From Gyrodactylus bullatarudis (taxonomy: Eukaryota > Platyhelminthes > Monogenea > Gyrodactylidea > Gyrodactylidae), in NCBI GenBank assembly GCA_012064415.1, contig SSNU01000181.1, forward strand, positions 104,868 to 168,867: 64,000 nucleotides of DNA, written 5' to 3'. Of this stretch, positions 1-8,874 are shown in pieces; position 1 is the first letter of the stretch, and the number at the start of each line of letters is the position of its first letter. The position numbers and the translations under genes are program-made. The notes below the pieces were generated by a model. The model saw only the letters and a program-made list of their open reading frames with translations, searched no databases and was not told the origin of the DNA.

Positions 1-2319
1 TGGTTGAAGCCCTGAGACAGAAATGAGTGCATTATAAGAGTCAAGGTGAGGGAAAATAGAATGTAGGAATCTATATTGGATCCTTTCAATTTCCAAACAT
101 TGAGAATTATTAATTTTAGGTAATATTGGAAAAATATAACCAAAAAGAGGAAGTATGAGTGATTTGTAAGCTTTCAATCTTACATTAGACGAGAAACAGA
201 ATTTTTTTATTGTGAAAATTTGTGACTTAATCCTAGGCAGACTAGTGAAAGGATCAATTTTTAAATTAGAGTTAATACTGAAACCAAGGTCTGAAGTAAA
301 GGAGACAATTTCTCCAGAAAGTAGAAGCGATTCCATGAGGTTTGCAGGGAGACCCGATGGGAGCATAATTTTGCATTTATCTCTATTGATATAGAGCCCC
401 ATGGCCTCAAGGGAATCTTTAAGAAGGGAGAAGTTGTGGTTTATTTTAATAATGTCAAGTGCATTATTGACTTTAAAGATGAATTTCAAATCATCAGCAT
501 ATTTTAAAAGGACACCCTCAATATCCTTTGGGAGCTGAATGTCAGCGAAACAAAGATTAAAAAGAAGAGGGCCGATAGTAGATCCTTGGGGGACCCCAGA
601 ATTAATATCAACTCGATTACTAGTGGTGGAGTTGAATGAAACATATTGAGATCTATTTGACAGAAAATACATAGTTAAATTTATAATGAAAGGATTGATA
701 TTTAGTTCAATAAGTTTTTTTTTGATAAAAGAAAATTTCAATTTGTCAAATGCCTTGGAGATATCTAAATAATGAATAATCAAAAATGTTCTAGTTTTTA
801 ATACTGGGAGGGAAAAGTCAAGACAAGTGAGTAAATTACTCGATGTGTTTTTGTGGGGAAGAAAACCATGTTGAGATGGATCAGGGAAGGGAACTGGCAA
901 TGAAGATTTTATTTCCGATGTTAGAAACCGATCGATGATTGAGAGGAAAATGTTGAGAGATGATATAGGTCGGAGATGAGAATATTCGGTGTAGTTTTTC
1001 TTCTTAGGGATGGGCGTAATCTTGACAACTAGCCAATCCGGAGGGAGATAACAATCAATTATACAACGGTTAAGATAATTACATAAATTTATTAGGAATG
1101 AGTCAGGTAGGGAAATTAATAGATTAAAGGAGTTGAACTGAGCATCGATTCTATTAATGTTTTTGCAGGAACTGATGAGAAGTTTTAAATCAGCTACAGA
1201 TAGGAACGGGTGAACGGACTCAGTAGGAAGGGAAATTATTGATTCCTTGGGACCAAAAGAGTTTTTGAAATATAAATTTATTTGTTCGCAAAAATCGATG
1301 TCAGTAAGTGGGGAGAAATTCTTGATTGAAGAAAATTTGTTTATGTTAAGCAATTTTCTGAAGTTTGACCAACCTTTTTGAGGGTTGGAATTAAGGTCAA
1401 ATAAAACTTTATCTTCAAATGCCTTAAGAGCCACGAAATCAAAATTAGACGAGTTATTAAAAAATTTCTGAGAATTCAGAGTAGTGCGAGTGGACAATTT
1501 AATAATAGAGTAATAGAGATCATAGTTAAATGTATTGTTTTCAAAGATCAGGGGAGAATAAGTTTTAATAAATTCTTTAAATTTTTTATAATCAACTGTT
1601 TTTTTTTCTTTTTGGTAAAAAATAGAATGATTTGCTGGCGAAAAGTTGAAAAAAATAATATTGTGATCTGAAAAAGGAACCGGATGAGATGAGGACCGAT
1701 GAAAAACATTGGAAAAAATGAGGTCGAGAATATTATTGATCCTCGTAGGGTCCGAGACAATTTGTTTCAAGTTAAATTCAAGCAAAAGATAGTCAAAGGA
1801 GGGAGGTACAATAGGGAAAGAATTATCACAGGGAAAATTAAAATCACCAATAATAGTTAAATTAATGTTACAAGTGTTTACTTGAGAGTAGACATGGGAT
1901 AATATAATGTCATCTGGAACATAATATTTACTAGAAATTGGCGGCCGATAAAGCAACATAAAACTATGCGGAGTGTTATTTAAAAGTAGGGAAATATGAA
2001 TATATTGAAATGGCTTGGATATAGAGATATTTGAAATTAATTTAATAGATGAATGATAATAGATACAAACACCACCACCAATAGCATCAAGTCTATCAGC
2101 CCTAAGGAGAGAATAGTCAGAAATATTGATCATGGAATCAGAAATATCAGAATTCAACCAGGTTTCAGTAATAAAAAAGATAGAGGGTCTGAATTTATGT
2201 ATGATCATTTTAATATTTAAGAAAGTATTCTTAGCAAGTAGAGACCGAGTGTTAAGAAGAAAGAAACCAGAGTGATTAATGAAATAACTTAGCAGACTCA
2301 CTAGCTTTCGACATAGGAT
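1..2319 (-). CDS. LINE ORF2: APE endonuclease + reverse transcriptase (3'-partial)
   Basis: I translated this frame in full and found no stop from 2319 to the window edge (over 770 codons). Order on the minus strand: endonuclease motifs ITETW (about 2160), RADR..GGGV (about 2100-2060), GDFNFP (about 1840) and SDHN (about 1665); then RT motifs LRPIS (about 965), LDISKAFDK (about 765), SGVPQGS (600-580) and KYADDLKF (about 500-480), followed by the RT thumb. It encodes the nicking and target-primed reverse transcription enzyme of the LINE. The frame opens just after a TAG at about 2320 and overlaps the end of ORF1 by about 40 bp in another frame. The first in-frame ATG (about 2207) falls inside the endonuclease, so translation probably depends on coupling to ORF1 or a frameshift. 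Intact catalytic boxes suggest a young copy. Confidence 0.9.
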   Translation of the reverse strand, partial: MLCRKLVSLLSYFINHSGFFLLNTRSLLAKNTFLNIKMIIHKFRPSIFFITETWLNSDISDSMINISDYSLLRADRLDAIGGGVCIYYHSSIKLISNISISKPFQYIHISLLLNNTPHSFMLLYRPPISSKYYVPDDIILSHVYSQVNTCNINLTIIGDFNFPCDNSFPIVPPSFDYLLLEFNLKQIVSDPTRINNILDLIFSNVFHRSSSHPVPFSDHNIIFFNFSPANHSIFYQKEKKTVDYKKFKEFIKTYSPLIFENNTFNYDLYYSIIKLSTRTTLNSQKFFNNSSNFDFVALKAFEDKVLFDLNSNPQKGWSNFRKLLNINKFSSIKNFSPLTDIDFCEQINLYFKNSFGPKESIISLPTESVHPFLSVADLKLLISSCKNINRIDAQFNSFNLLISLPDSFLINLCNYLNRCIIDCYLPPDWLVVKITPIPKKKNYTEYSHLRPISSLNIFLSIIDRFLTSEIKSSLPVPFPDPSQHGFLPHKNTSSNLLTCLDFSLPVLKTRTFLIIHYLDISKAFDKLKFSFIKKKLIELNINPFIINLTMYFLSNRSQYVSFNSTTSNRVDINSGVPQGSTIGPLLFNLCFADIQLPKDIEGVLLKYADDLKFIFKVNNALDIIKINHNFSLLKDSLEAMGLYINRDKCKIMLPSGLPANLMESLLLSGEIVSFTSDLGFSINSNLKIDPFTSLPRIKSQIFTIKKFCFSSNVRLKAYKSLILPLFGYIFPILPKINNSQCLEIERIQYRFLHSIFPHLDSYNALISVSGLQP

Positions 2320-3193
2320 CTACAAAAGGATCATTTGGAGCTGGCTGACTAGCTCCATGTTTCACAAAGTCAGCAGGAGGAGTAAGGCTGTAGTTATTGA
2401 TTATTGGAGACTGTAGGTCCAGATCGACATTGGACTTGTCGTGACAGGAGCCATGTTTCATTCGATCGACAGGCGGAGGGAGATTATAATCAGTTAAAGA
2501 AATGCTATTAGAGGTCTCCATGTTGATAACAGCTACAGGGTCATTAATCATCTTCTTGGGAACAGATTCGATAGCTTCAACCGAAGAATTGGATAACGAG
2601 AAATTGGCTCTCTTATTACTACTCTGACTAGGTCCATAAATATCCCTATCAATTTGAGATGAGCTAATAGATGCATTAGAGGAGGCACAACAAGAAGGAG
2701 GAACACTAACAGGAACGGAATTGGACTTAGGAATTGAAGTGGATTTGTTGGATTCACGGCAGGTAAAAAATTTTTTAGATTTTGAAATCTGTATAAGTTG
2801 ATGAAGAATAGAATTTGAGGGTCTCCTTTTGAAAATAATCCGAATGAAAGTAGAACCAAAATCGTCCTTGACAGAGAAACATTTATAAGTGAAATTCCCA
2901 ATACTGTCAATCATTGATTTAACCTTAGACAAAGTGACATTGAATCCTTTGACAAGTACATTGTCAATAGAACATTTGTTAGGAGGATTAAAGGACAGAG
3001 ACGAGTCATGCTTTCTTCTTATTGGTTGGACGTGGGCGGAGCATACACATTGAATGGAATGTGTTGATTTATAGATTGTGTGTGTGAAGACATGAGAGGA
3101 AAAGGCAAAGAAGGAGGAGGTGATGAATAGACTGAGTGTCTGACTACGCTCCCGGTGTATGACAAGTCTATAGTTTAAGCTTGTTATTCTCAA
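2276..3193 (-). CDS. LINE ORF1-like protein
   Basis: Open frame of about 305 codons just upstream of ORF2, ending with TAA at 2276. It has no good ATG at its 5' end (the first codon counted is TTG), so the N-terminus is uncertain. The upstream coiled-coil frame (3168-3332) may be its displaced N-terminal part after a one-base indel. The middle (roughly residues 75-150) has the alternating hydrophobic pattern of a small alpha/beta nucleic-acid-binding fold, perhaps RRM-like. The C-terminal half is Ser/Asn/Pro-rich and low complexity. Position, overlap with ORF2 and basic character fit an RNA-binding ORF1 protein. I do not recognise a specific Pfam family by eye. Confidence 0.6.
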   Translation of the reverse strand: MRITSLNYRLVIHRERSQTLSLFITSSFFAFSSHVFTHTIYKSTHSIQCVCSAHVQPIRRKHDSSLSFNPPNKCSIDNVLVKGFNVTLSKVKSMIDSIGNFTYKCFSVKDDFGSTFIRIIFKRRPSNSILHQLIQISKSKKFFTCRESNKSTSIPKSNSVPVSVPPSCCASSNASISSSQIDRDIYGPSQSSNKRANFSLSNSSVEAIESVPKKMINDPVAVINMETSNSISLTDYNLPPPVDRMKHGSCHDKSNVDLDLQSPIINNYSLTPPADFVKHGASQPAPNDPFVDPMSKASESAKLFH

Positions 3194-3332
3194 GCGTTAG
3201 TCTATTGATGGTAGATTCCATTTCTTTACATGAACGTATGAGGTATGAAAGGTAATCATTTAATTGTTTCTGGAAAGTTTGGATATGACCTGAGAGTTCA
3301 AGGTTAGCGCCAGGAACCACGTAGTTAAACAT
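3168..3332 (-). CDS. Short coiled-coil frame upstream of LINE ORF1
   Basis: 54-codon frame with a real ATG (3332-3330), ending in TAG at 3168. The C-terminal two thirds (residues about 18-54) has heptad-like spacing of Leu/Ile and a Glu-Asn-Asn-Lys-Leu ending, like a leucine-zipper segment. It overlaps the start of the ORF1-like frame by about 25 bp in another phase. LINE ORF1 proteins often start with a coiled coil followed by an RNA-binding fold, so I infer that this is the true ORF1 N-terminus, separated by a frameshift. Confidence 0.45.
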   Translation of the reverse strand: MFNYVVPGANLELSGHIQTFQKQLNDYLSYLIRSCKEMESTINRLTLENNKLKL

Positions 3333-3342
3333 TTTTTTGATG

Positions 3343-3624
3343 TTAGTTTTGGAAGAAGTATTTCGTTATCTTATTTTGATCTTGGTAACCTTCGGCTAGA
3401 TTTCTTTTTCTATGTGTGTTTCTTGTTTGGGGTTGGGACTTGATTGTGACATCTCTCTTGTGTGTAGTTTTTGTTGCTTTGGGGAGGGTAAACGGTTTGA
3501 TGGCTGATTTTTGTACAGAGTTGAACAGATTTTTTGCTGTTTTGAGAACTTTTAAGTTTTTCCCTGGTTGCTCGTAAAGATTTCCAAACTTTAATGCGGA
3601 GTCTTTTTCTTGATATGTTCTCAA
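3343..3624 (-). CDS. Basic 93-codon frame in the LINE 5' region
   Basis: Lys/Arg/Thr-rich open frame ending a few bases before the coiled-coil ATG. It has no recognised domain. It could be an extra small ORF or simply open 5' UTR. A second overlapping frame (3410-3679) on the same strand is also open, which lowers confidence that either is coding. Confidence 0.25.
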   Translation of the reverse strand: MRTYQEKDSALKFGNLYEQPGKNLKVLKTAKNLFNSVQKSAIKPFTLPKATKTTHKRDVTIKSQPQTRNTHRKRNLAEGYQDQNKITKYFFQN

Positions 3625-3686
3625 ATGTTCCCTTACTGAAGTTGTCCCGGCTAAACTTTACTTTAAGGGCACCGGCCATATAAATA

Positions 3687-4829
3687 GGCGTTTATACAAA
3701 AACAATAGGTAGGGTGTGTAAACGATAAAAAACAATAGGTGTCAGATGATGTATAATAGGTGATATTCGAGGTATTTCCAGAAACAATGGGAATATGATC
3801 AGCATTAATATCTGGGGTAGAGAAGTATTCATATATAATCGGATATACCAATACATATGGTCAAATACAATAGGTCAATCTAACTTTTAATCTGTATTAA
3901 TACCTATTGTGTAAGAATTATTTATAAATAATACCTTATATATTCTATCACATTTTTTTCGATAACTAGTTATGATCTTATGTTCCGATAATGAATAATT
4001 CAGAATTATTATTTTTTAAATCAAAATTTAAGTTATTCATTAGTAATGAATTATTACTAATGAATCATTCGTTTATTAGCATATCATTTTTTATAGAGAT
4101 TCATTACAAGATTTTTGTCTCTTTTTCTTTGGTCTTACTCGTTTGCGATTGAATTCCAAAGCCTCTGCATCATTATTCGGTAGCAATTCGATATCAAAAA
4201 ATTTAAAATCACTTTCTAAAGCATTTGATAAGAAGGAATTTTTGAAATGGTTTTTTTGTTAGAAATTAAAAAAGGGAATGTGATTTTCAATTATACCATT
4301 GTTAAATATGAAGACTGCCAAGAGATGTTCGCATGGGAATCCAAGCTCTAAATCTTTTGCACAAGTTAAATATAATATACCGTCAACTCTCCTGTTGAAT
4401 TTTGCTGAAAATGAGCAATCTTTCTTCGGGCATCCATAGTGATAATAATTCGTAGAGCTTTTTATATTTATATATGCCTTTGAATGAGAGGAGTAATACA
4501 AATTTAGATAGTTTTTAATTTCATCTTTATCCTTGTAGGATGCGCCAATTGTCAAGGTCATGATTTAGTTTATGAATTTTGTTCTATGATGTTAATTTGG
4601 AATACGCAATAGGTATTAATACAGATTAAAAGTTAGATTGACCTATTGTATTTGACCATATGTATTGGTATATCCGATTATATATGAATACTTCTCTACC
4701 CCAGATATTAATGCTGATCATATTCCCATTGTTTCTGGAAATACCTCGAATATCACCTATTATACATCATCTGACACCTATTGTTTTTTTACCGTTTACA
4801 CACCCTACCTATTGTTTTTGTATATATCC
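3687..4829 (-). mobile_element. MULE-type DNA transposon, internally deleted, about 220-bp TIRs, 10-bp TSD
   Basis: Long terminal inverted repeats at about 3687-3910 and 4607-4829 are nearly identical over more than 200 bp. Each has subterminal copies of the motif AACAATAGGT. The element begins GG and ends CC and is bounded by the direct repeat CATATAAATA (3677-3686 and 4830-4839), a 10-bp TSD as expected for Mutator-like elements. The 0.7-kb interior encodes a short zinc-finger/SWIM protein but no DDE transposase core. Putative ORFs in the two arms are mirror translations of the TIR, not genes. Confidence 0.85.
4259..4561 (-). CDS. MULE remnant protein: N-terminal zinc-finger region joined to SWIM-like finger
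   Basis: 100-codon frame starting at ATG 4561, inside the MULE. Residues about 8-70 contain a CPKKDCSF motif in the context seen in the GCM/WRKY/FAR1-like DNA-binding region at the N-terminus of MULE transposases. Residues about 75-92 read CAKDLELGFPCEHLLAVF, the Cys...Cys-x-His-Leu-Leu pattern of the SWIM zinc finger normally found at the transposase C-terminus. The several hundred residues of DDE catalytic core expected between them are missing, so this looks like a deletion derivative with DNA-binding ends only. It could be non-functional or could act as a competitor of a full transposase; that is inference. Confidence 0.6.
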   Translation of the reverse strand: MTLTIGASYKDKDEIKNYLNLYYSSHSKAYINIKSSTNYYHYGCPKKDCSFSAKFNRRVDGILYLTCAKDLELGFPCEHLLAVFIFNNGIIENHIPFFNF

Positions 4830-5139
4830 CATATAAATATATATATATAGATGAATACAAATGTAAAAAAATAGAAAAACATAATAAAACATGATAAAAG
4901 CATATATATCTCATTAATTCGTCAAATACTCACAATTGAAGATTGCACGAATAAAATTCCAAAATTTGCATATTAGTTTATATTTTTCATAAAACCGGCC
5001 AATTTTAACAAATATCAATGGAAATAAAACTATTTTGTTAATTTGAATCAAAAACTGCAAATACTAAATATTTTCTAACATCATGTCATCTATTAACCTT
5101 ATTACTCCTGATAATGTAGAAAGTCTCACTGTGATTACT

Positions 5140-6459
5140 AGAGCGTCAAAAATATGACCTAAAAAACTCATTTATAGGCGCTTATAAAAAGGCACTTATT
5201 TTTTTGGATCATATTATATGACTTTTTAAATTGCCCTACTATTTATGAGTCAATGTTAATTAATGAATTAAAAAATGATTTGCTTTGATTGGCAGTGAAA
5301 GATCACATATTACAATATAGATCTCCCGTTCTAGATTTTAGGAATACATTAGGTAAGTATTTGGTAAAATTCGTTATTTATATTGTACTTGGTGTTGGAG
5401 TTTTTGGCATGGTTAAAATAATAGAATAAAGCATGCTGCATGATGTAATCAAAATCTCAATCATGGGAAATCAAAGAATGAATGTGATTGGTCAATTAGA
5501 TTAGGTATGGGTATATTCTATGCAAAGTATACATTATGTATGAATATGACCTATAAATACACAAAACTTCCTAAAAAATGTATTAGAGTTAAACCGGAGG
5601 GTAAGGTCTTTTTTGTCTGATTACTTATGAGTAGGAGTATGAAATTTATATTTTTTTCATGGACTTTTGAGGACTGGGTGTGGGGGGTATACAAAAAAGG
5701 GTAAAAAGGACTCAAAGATAGGTTTGTTTTTGGTTAAGTTATCCAAAAGGAAAGAATTGTTTTTGTTTGTACAGTAGAGTAAGCAAATCTCATGATGTGT
5801 GATTGCCGAAAAAGGGGGTCTTTAGAACTTTTTAACCTAGGAGACCCCATATGGATGATGACGTCATCCAACATTAGTCTTGAATGGGAAAAATGAAAAA
5901 AACTTGAATCTAAAACTTTTTACAAAAACCTCGTCTTTGAACCTTTATATATCTTAGATGAAATAATATTTTGGCCCTAAATATAAGGAACCTAGATAAC
6001 TTTTTATTCTGTGTCGATTGGTGCTAATTTCATGATGATTGAACGAAAAAAATTTAACTTTGTTTTGGCTAAAGCAAACTGAATAAAAATTCGCATAAAG
6101 ATAGAACATGAAAAGAATAAGCCAATGCTGAAATTTCGGCTCGAAATAATGAAAAATAACTCATTTATGGCCAAGCAAAATGTCAACTGGTTTCTGAAAA
6201 ATATATAAATTTAATACTCCTACTCATAAGTAATCAGGCAAAACAGTCCTCACTGTCCGGTTTAACTCTAATACATTTTTTAGAAAGTTTAGTGTATGCC
6301 TTTTAAAAAATATGACCTATTCGAAATATATGACCAATATATGCTCTTATAACTTTTTTATATGAAACCTCACACCTCTTCTGATTATACCAATGTGCTT
6401 TATTTTTTTAAATATACCTTACTTGTAAAATATGACTTATATGACTTTTTGATGCTCTA
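5140..6459. mobile_element. 1.32-kb non-autonomous DNA transposon inserted in Merlin ORF, 9-bp TSD
   Basis: Flanked by perfect direct repeats GTGATTACT (5131-5139 and 6460-6468). The ends read AGAGCGTCAAAAA on the left and, inverted, TAGAGCATCAAAAA on the right. Removing the element and one TSD copy restores the Merlin reading frame exactly, which proves the boundaries. It contains no convincing coding region. Copies of TATGACC/TATGACT recur near both ends. A 9-bp TSD fits MULE or Merlin-type mobilisation; the superfamily is not certain. Confidence 0.85.
5572..6292. repeat. Internal inverted repeat pair (about 80-bp arms)
   Basis: Arms at about 5572-5650 and 6213-6292 are inverted copies sharing the blocks TGTATTAGAGTTAAACCG and GATTACTTATGAGTAGGAGT. 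They sit inside the 1.32-kb element and may be its inner TIR extension or a second nested element. The spacer carries a perfect TGACGTCA palindrome (about 5860) and no gene. Confidence 0.75.
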
Positions 6460-7290
6460 GTGATTACTCTATCTAGAGCTAATGAAGATAAAAAGGGAAT
6501 GATCGAAATGTGTCAAAGACTCAAGCTCACAAGGATTGTGATGGAGAAATGTATCTCGGAGGATACAGTTTATGTATTGATGGATATGTTTTCCGGTGCT
6601 CAACTTGCAAAAAAAGAATATCAATTCGAGATGGTAATTCTAACTAATTTATTTTTAAGGAAAATTCTTTGCAAGATCACATCTTCCAATATGAAAATTC
6701 TTGACGATTATTAGAATTGTATGCTACAAAGCTGATAATCTAAAATTTATAACTTCCGAATTGGAAATAACAGAAAAGACTGCCGTTGATTGGAACAACT
6801 TTTTCCGTGATATATTTGTCGAATATATCAACAATGCAAACACCATTGTTGGTGGTAAAGGTAAAGAAGTGCAGATAGATGAATCATGTTTCTGCCAGCG
6901 AAAATATCATCGAGGACACATATTGGCAACTTCCAACATATGGGTCTTCGGTGGAGTTGATGAAGATGGTAAAGTCTTCATGCAGACTGTGGAAAATAGG
7001 AAGAAAGTCACAATAATGGCGATAATAAAAAGAAGAATAGTCCCTGTCATCATAAATAGTCAGAATCGACTGTTTATGATTTTCAATATAATCTTGTTTT
7101 CAAAATTCTTAATGATAATTATCAATTATTAGTGTCGCATTTTTAGTTAAAATTTAGTTCCTATTCTATAAAGTGAGAAATGTTATTCACACATATCTAT
7201 GAACCATATGATGTTTTTTTACACCTATTTAGCAAGAGTGATGTGGCTGGATATGTGTAAGAGGATTGAAAAGATTAAAAATGAAAGCTG

Positions 7291-7956
7291 ATTAAAAAGC
7301 TTTGTTAAAATGATTTTGATGAAAAATTCGATCTGAGATTATTTAGTAATGTAATGCACTTTCATTACCAAATTTTGTGGAGATAATGATTTAAATGCGG
7401 CGATTTCAATGGTATCAACCGCAAATTTCTGCGAAGTTGGGAAAGTTATTTCGAGTATTTTAAGAGCTATGAAAGGTTTTTTTGAACTAGGATAATTAAT
7501 TTTTAAAAATAAATTCAAGTATCGTATTTTTATTGGATTTAAATACAATTCAGAGTGTTAAATGCTTACTTGAAGCTATTTTCCCGACTTTTCGCCCCTT
7601 AGTTTGGTTACTCGAATTTCATTGGTCAAACCCTTTGTGACTCCTGATTGGTCAGAAGGGGCAGACTTTTTAGTATATTACAAGCACGTGATTCACTTTT
7701 TAAAAATGTTGATTCAACAACTGGGTACTTTACCTGTAATATTTTTCAGGCTACTCTCCATGCAATTTCAGAAATTTATATTTTTCAATAAATATATTTA
7801 TGTCCCAATAGAACTTTCTTTTCAAACCTTTGATTGACCAAAAGAAGTTAACCATTTCGAAAATAAATAGAATAACTATAAGACCTTAGTTATTGTTAAT
7901 TTAGATTATTTATTTTAATGGTTACTCGTGAGTAGTGATTAAGATTTATTATGTAA
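7291..7956. other. No gene recognised between Merlin relic and Penelope relic
   Basis: About 670 bp without a supported gene. A 69-codon minus-strand frame (7339-7548) has no recognised similarity and no splice context linking it to the bark gene. The right Merlin terminus is presumably somewhere here, but I could not pair it with a left end. Confidence 0.5.
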
Positions 7957-8625
7957 AATCACGGTGCCCCTGAAGTAAAGTTTAGCCGTTATCCCAGTGT
8001 AGAGATGTTCGTTTATCCTTTCTTCAAGGCGTCGATAAGTGTATCCTATATATTCTGAGTTACAGAAGCATTTGAACTTATGCAGTTTTGAAATATATTC
8101 TTAAGGATCTGTCTGGAAATGTTTTTTCAAACCTTTCTTTGAGTTTTTTCTTGTAAATCGAGCTTTTCTGGTCTCCTTTATATATAACATTAGATATAAT
8201 CTTTTCTGGTTTTTCTTCCTTACCTTGTGTGTGGTTGTTTGATTCTTCCATTGATTCCAGGATATTGTTGATGAAATTAATGGGGTATTCGTTTTCCAAG
8301 AAAATATCCACGAGTTTTTCTTATTCTTCTTGCCAGAATTTTTCGGATACTATTCGCTTGACTTGGGTAAACAATCAGACCTCTTTTGTACTCTGTTGGG
8401 CAGAATGAATTGTAGTGGTGTACTTTTCTTGTGAATGAGGGTTTTCTATGTATTCTTCTTTTTATTTTTCCCGATGCAGTTCTCGAAATTTGTACGTCCA
8501 AAATCGGTAGTTCCTCATTTTCCTCCTTCTCCATAGTGAAGCTTAGATTTTTATGTGTTTTTCTAGAATCTCTTCTAGGAGGTGAACAAGAAGATGGGCT
8601 AATCAGATTCATCCTTTTCTAATAG
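7957..8625 (-). pseudogene. Penelope-like element relic: RT C-terminus + GIY-YIG start
   Basis: Three overlapping minus-strand frames join into one Penelope-like protein. 8612-8277 has FTMEKEENEELPILDVQI, matching the FT.E.E....LPFLDV block that follows the RT palm in Penelope-like elements, then RRIHRKPSFTRKVHHYNS. 8311-8078 continues the thumb region. After a one-base shift, 8093-8000 reads LHKFKCFCNSEYIGYT, matching the start of the GIY-YIG endonuclease (YIG conserved, then RLEERINEH). The RT catalytic palm is absent (5' truncation) and at least two frameshifts break it. It lies just beyond the last visible bark exon. Confidence 0.75.
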
Positions 8626-8645
8626 AAGAAAAAATTTTTTATTTG

Positions 8646-8722
8646 AGTCTGGCATGTAAAAGCTTAAATGTATGCCACGAAATTAAGCCCTATTCTTTAA
8701 CAAACTTGGCATCGCCTTTCTT
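8646..8722 (+). repeat. Degenerate copy of small TGGCAT-ended repeat with hammerhead-like core
   Basis: Shares the pattern TCTGGCATGTA... GTATGCC..CGAAAT...TTGGCATC with copies at about 19.2, 20.2, 61.2 and 63.0 kb. The CTGATGA core is decayed here to CTTAAAT, so no ribozyme activity is expected. Confidence 0.55.
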
Positions 8723-8874
8723 CATGAATTTCACAATAGCTCAGGTTGAATCAGAGGTCATCCAACACCTCTCTGTCAAAAATATTTATACCTTTTTTCA
8801 TTATAATAACATGTTTTTAGCTCAGTCTTTCATGGGTTGATTTCGAATAATATTTTTATATCAATACTTCTTAC

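Larger units (their letters stand above)
1..3676 (-). mobile_element. Non-LTR (LINE) retrotransposon, jockey/CR1-like, 3' end beyond window
   Basis: A minus-strand LINE occupies the left edge. It contains an ORF1-like frame (2276-3193) and a long ORF2 with an APE-type endonuclease and a reverse transcriptase (2319 to window base 1), so its 3' end lies outside the window. Two further short frames upstream (3168-3332, 3343-3624) probably belong to its 5' region. A MULE is inserted at the 5' side (TSD 3677-3686), so the true 5' boundary is uncertain. Clade assignment is from motif style only: the RT carries the YADD and GVPQG boxes and the endonuclease has GDFNFP and SDH motifs, as in the jockey/CR1 group. 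A search of the ORF2 protein against RT clades would settle it. Confidence 0.88.
5083..7290 (+). pseudogene. Merlin (ISXO2/IS1016-like) transposase, interrupted and frameshifted
   Basis: The reading frame starts at ATG 5083 and runs 19 codons to 5139. After an inserted element (5140-6459, plus TSD) it resumes in the same frame at 6469. Downstream, 6701-7132 carries the ISXO2-like DDE region: VQIDESCFCQRKYHRGHI (about 6868-6920), then WVFGGVDEDGKVFMQTV. A stop/frameshift at about 6700 and another after about 7060 break the frame. Remnants continue to a YLARVMW-like C-terminal block near 7215-7290. This is the cut-and-paste transposase of Merlin elements, clearly inactive here. I could not define the Merlin TIRs. 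Confidence 0.8.

Noticed and set aside
1548..1760. 70-codon minus-strand ORF in the LINE
   Set aside because: Out-of-frame shadow of ORF2.
3663..4850. Two similar 61-62 codon ORFs (3663-3851 minus, 4665-4850 plus)
   Set aside because: They are the two arms of the MULE TIR read in opposite directions.
5850..5880. TGACGTCA as a functional CRE
   Set aside because: Lies inside a non-autonomous transposon away from any promoter; a palindrome of this size is expected by chance at this scale.
7339..7548. Downstream exon of bark
   Set aside because: No acceptor in the right phase and no SRCR, lectin or membrane features.
8431..8840. Plus-strand ORFs over the Penelope relic
   Set aside because: Antisense shadows of the RT/GIY-YIG frames; no independent support.
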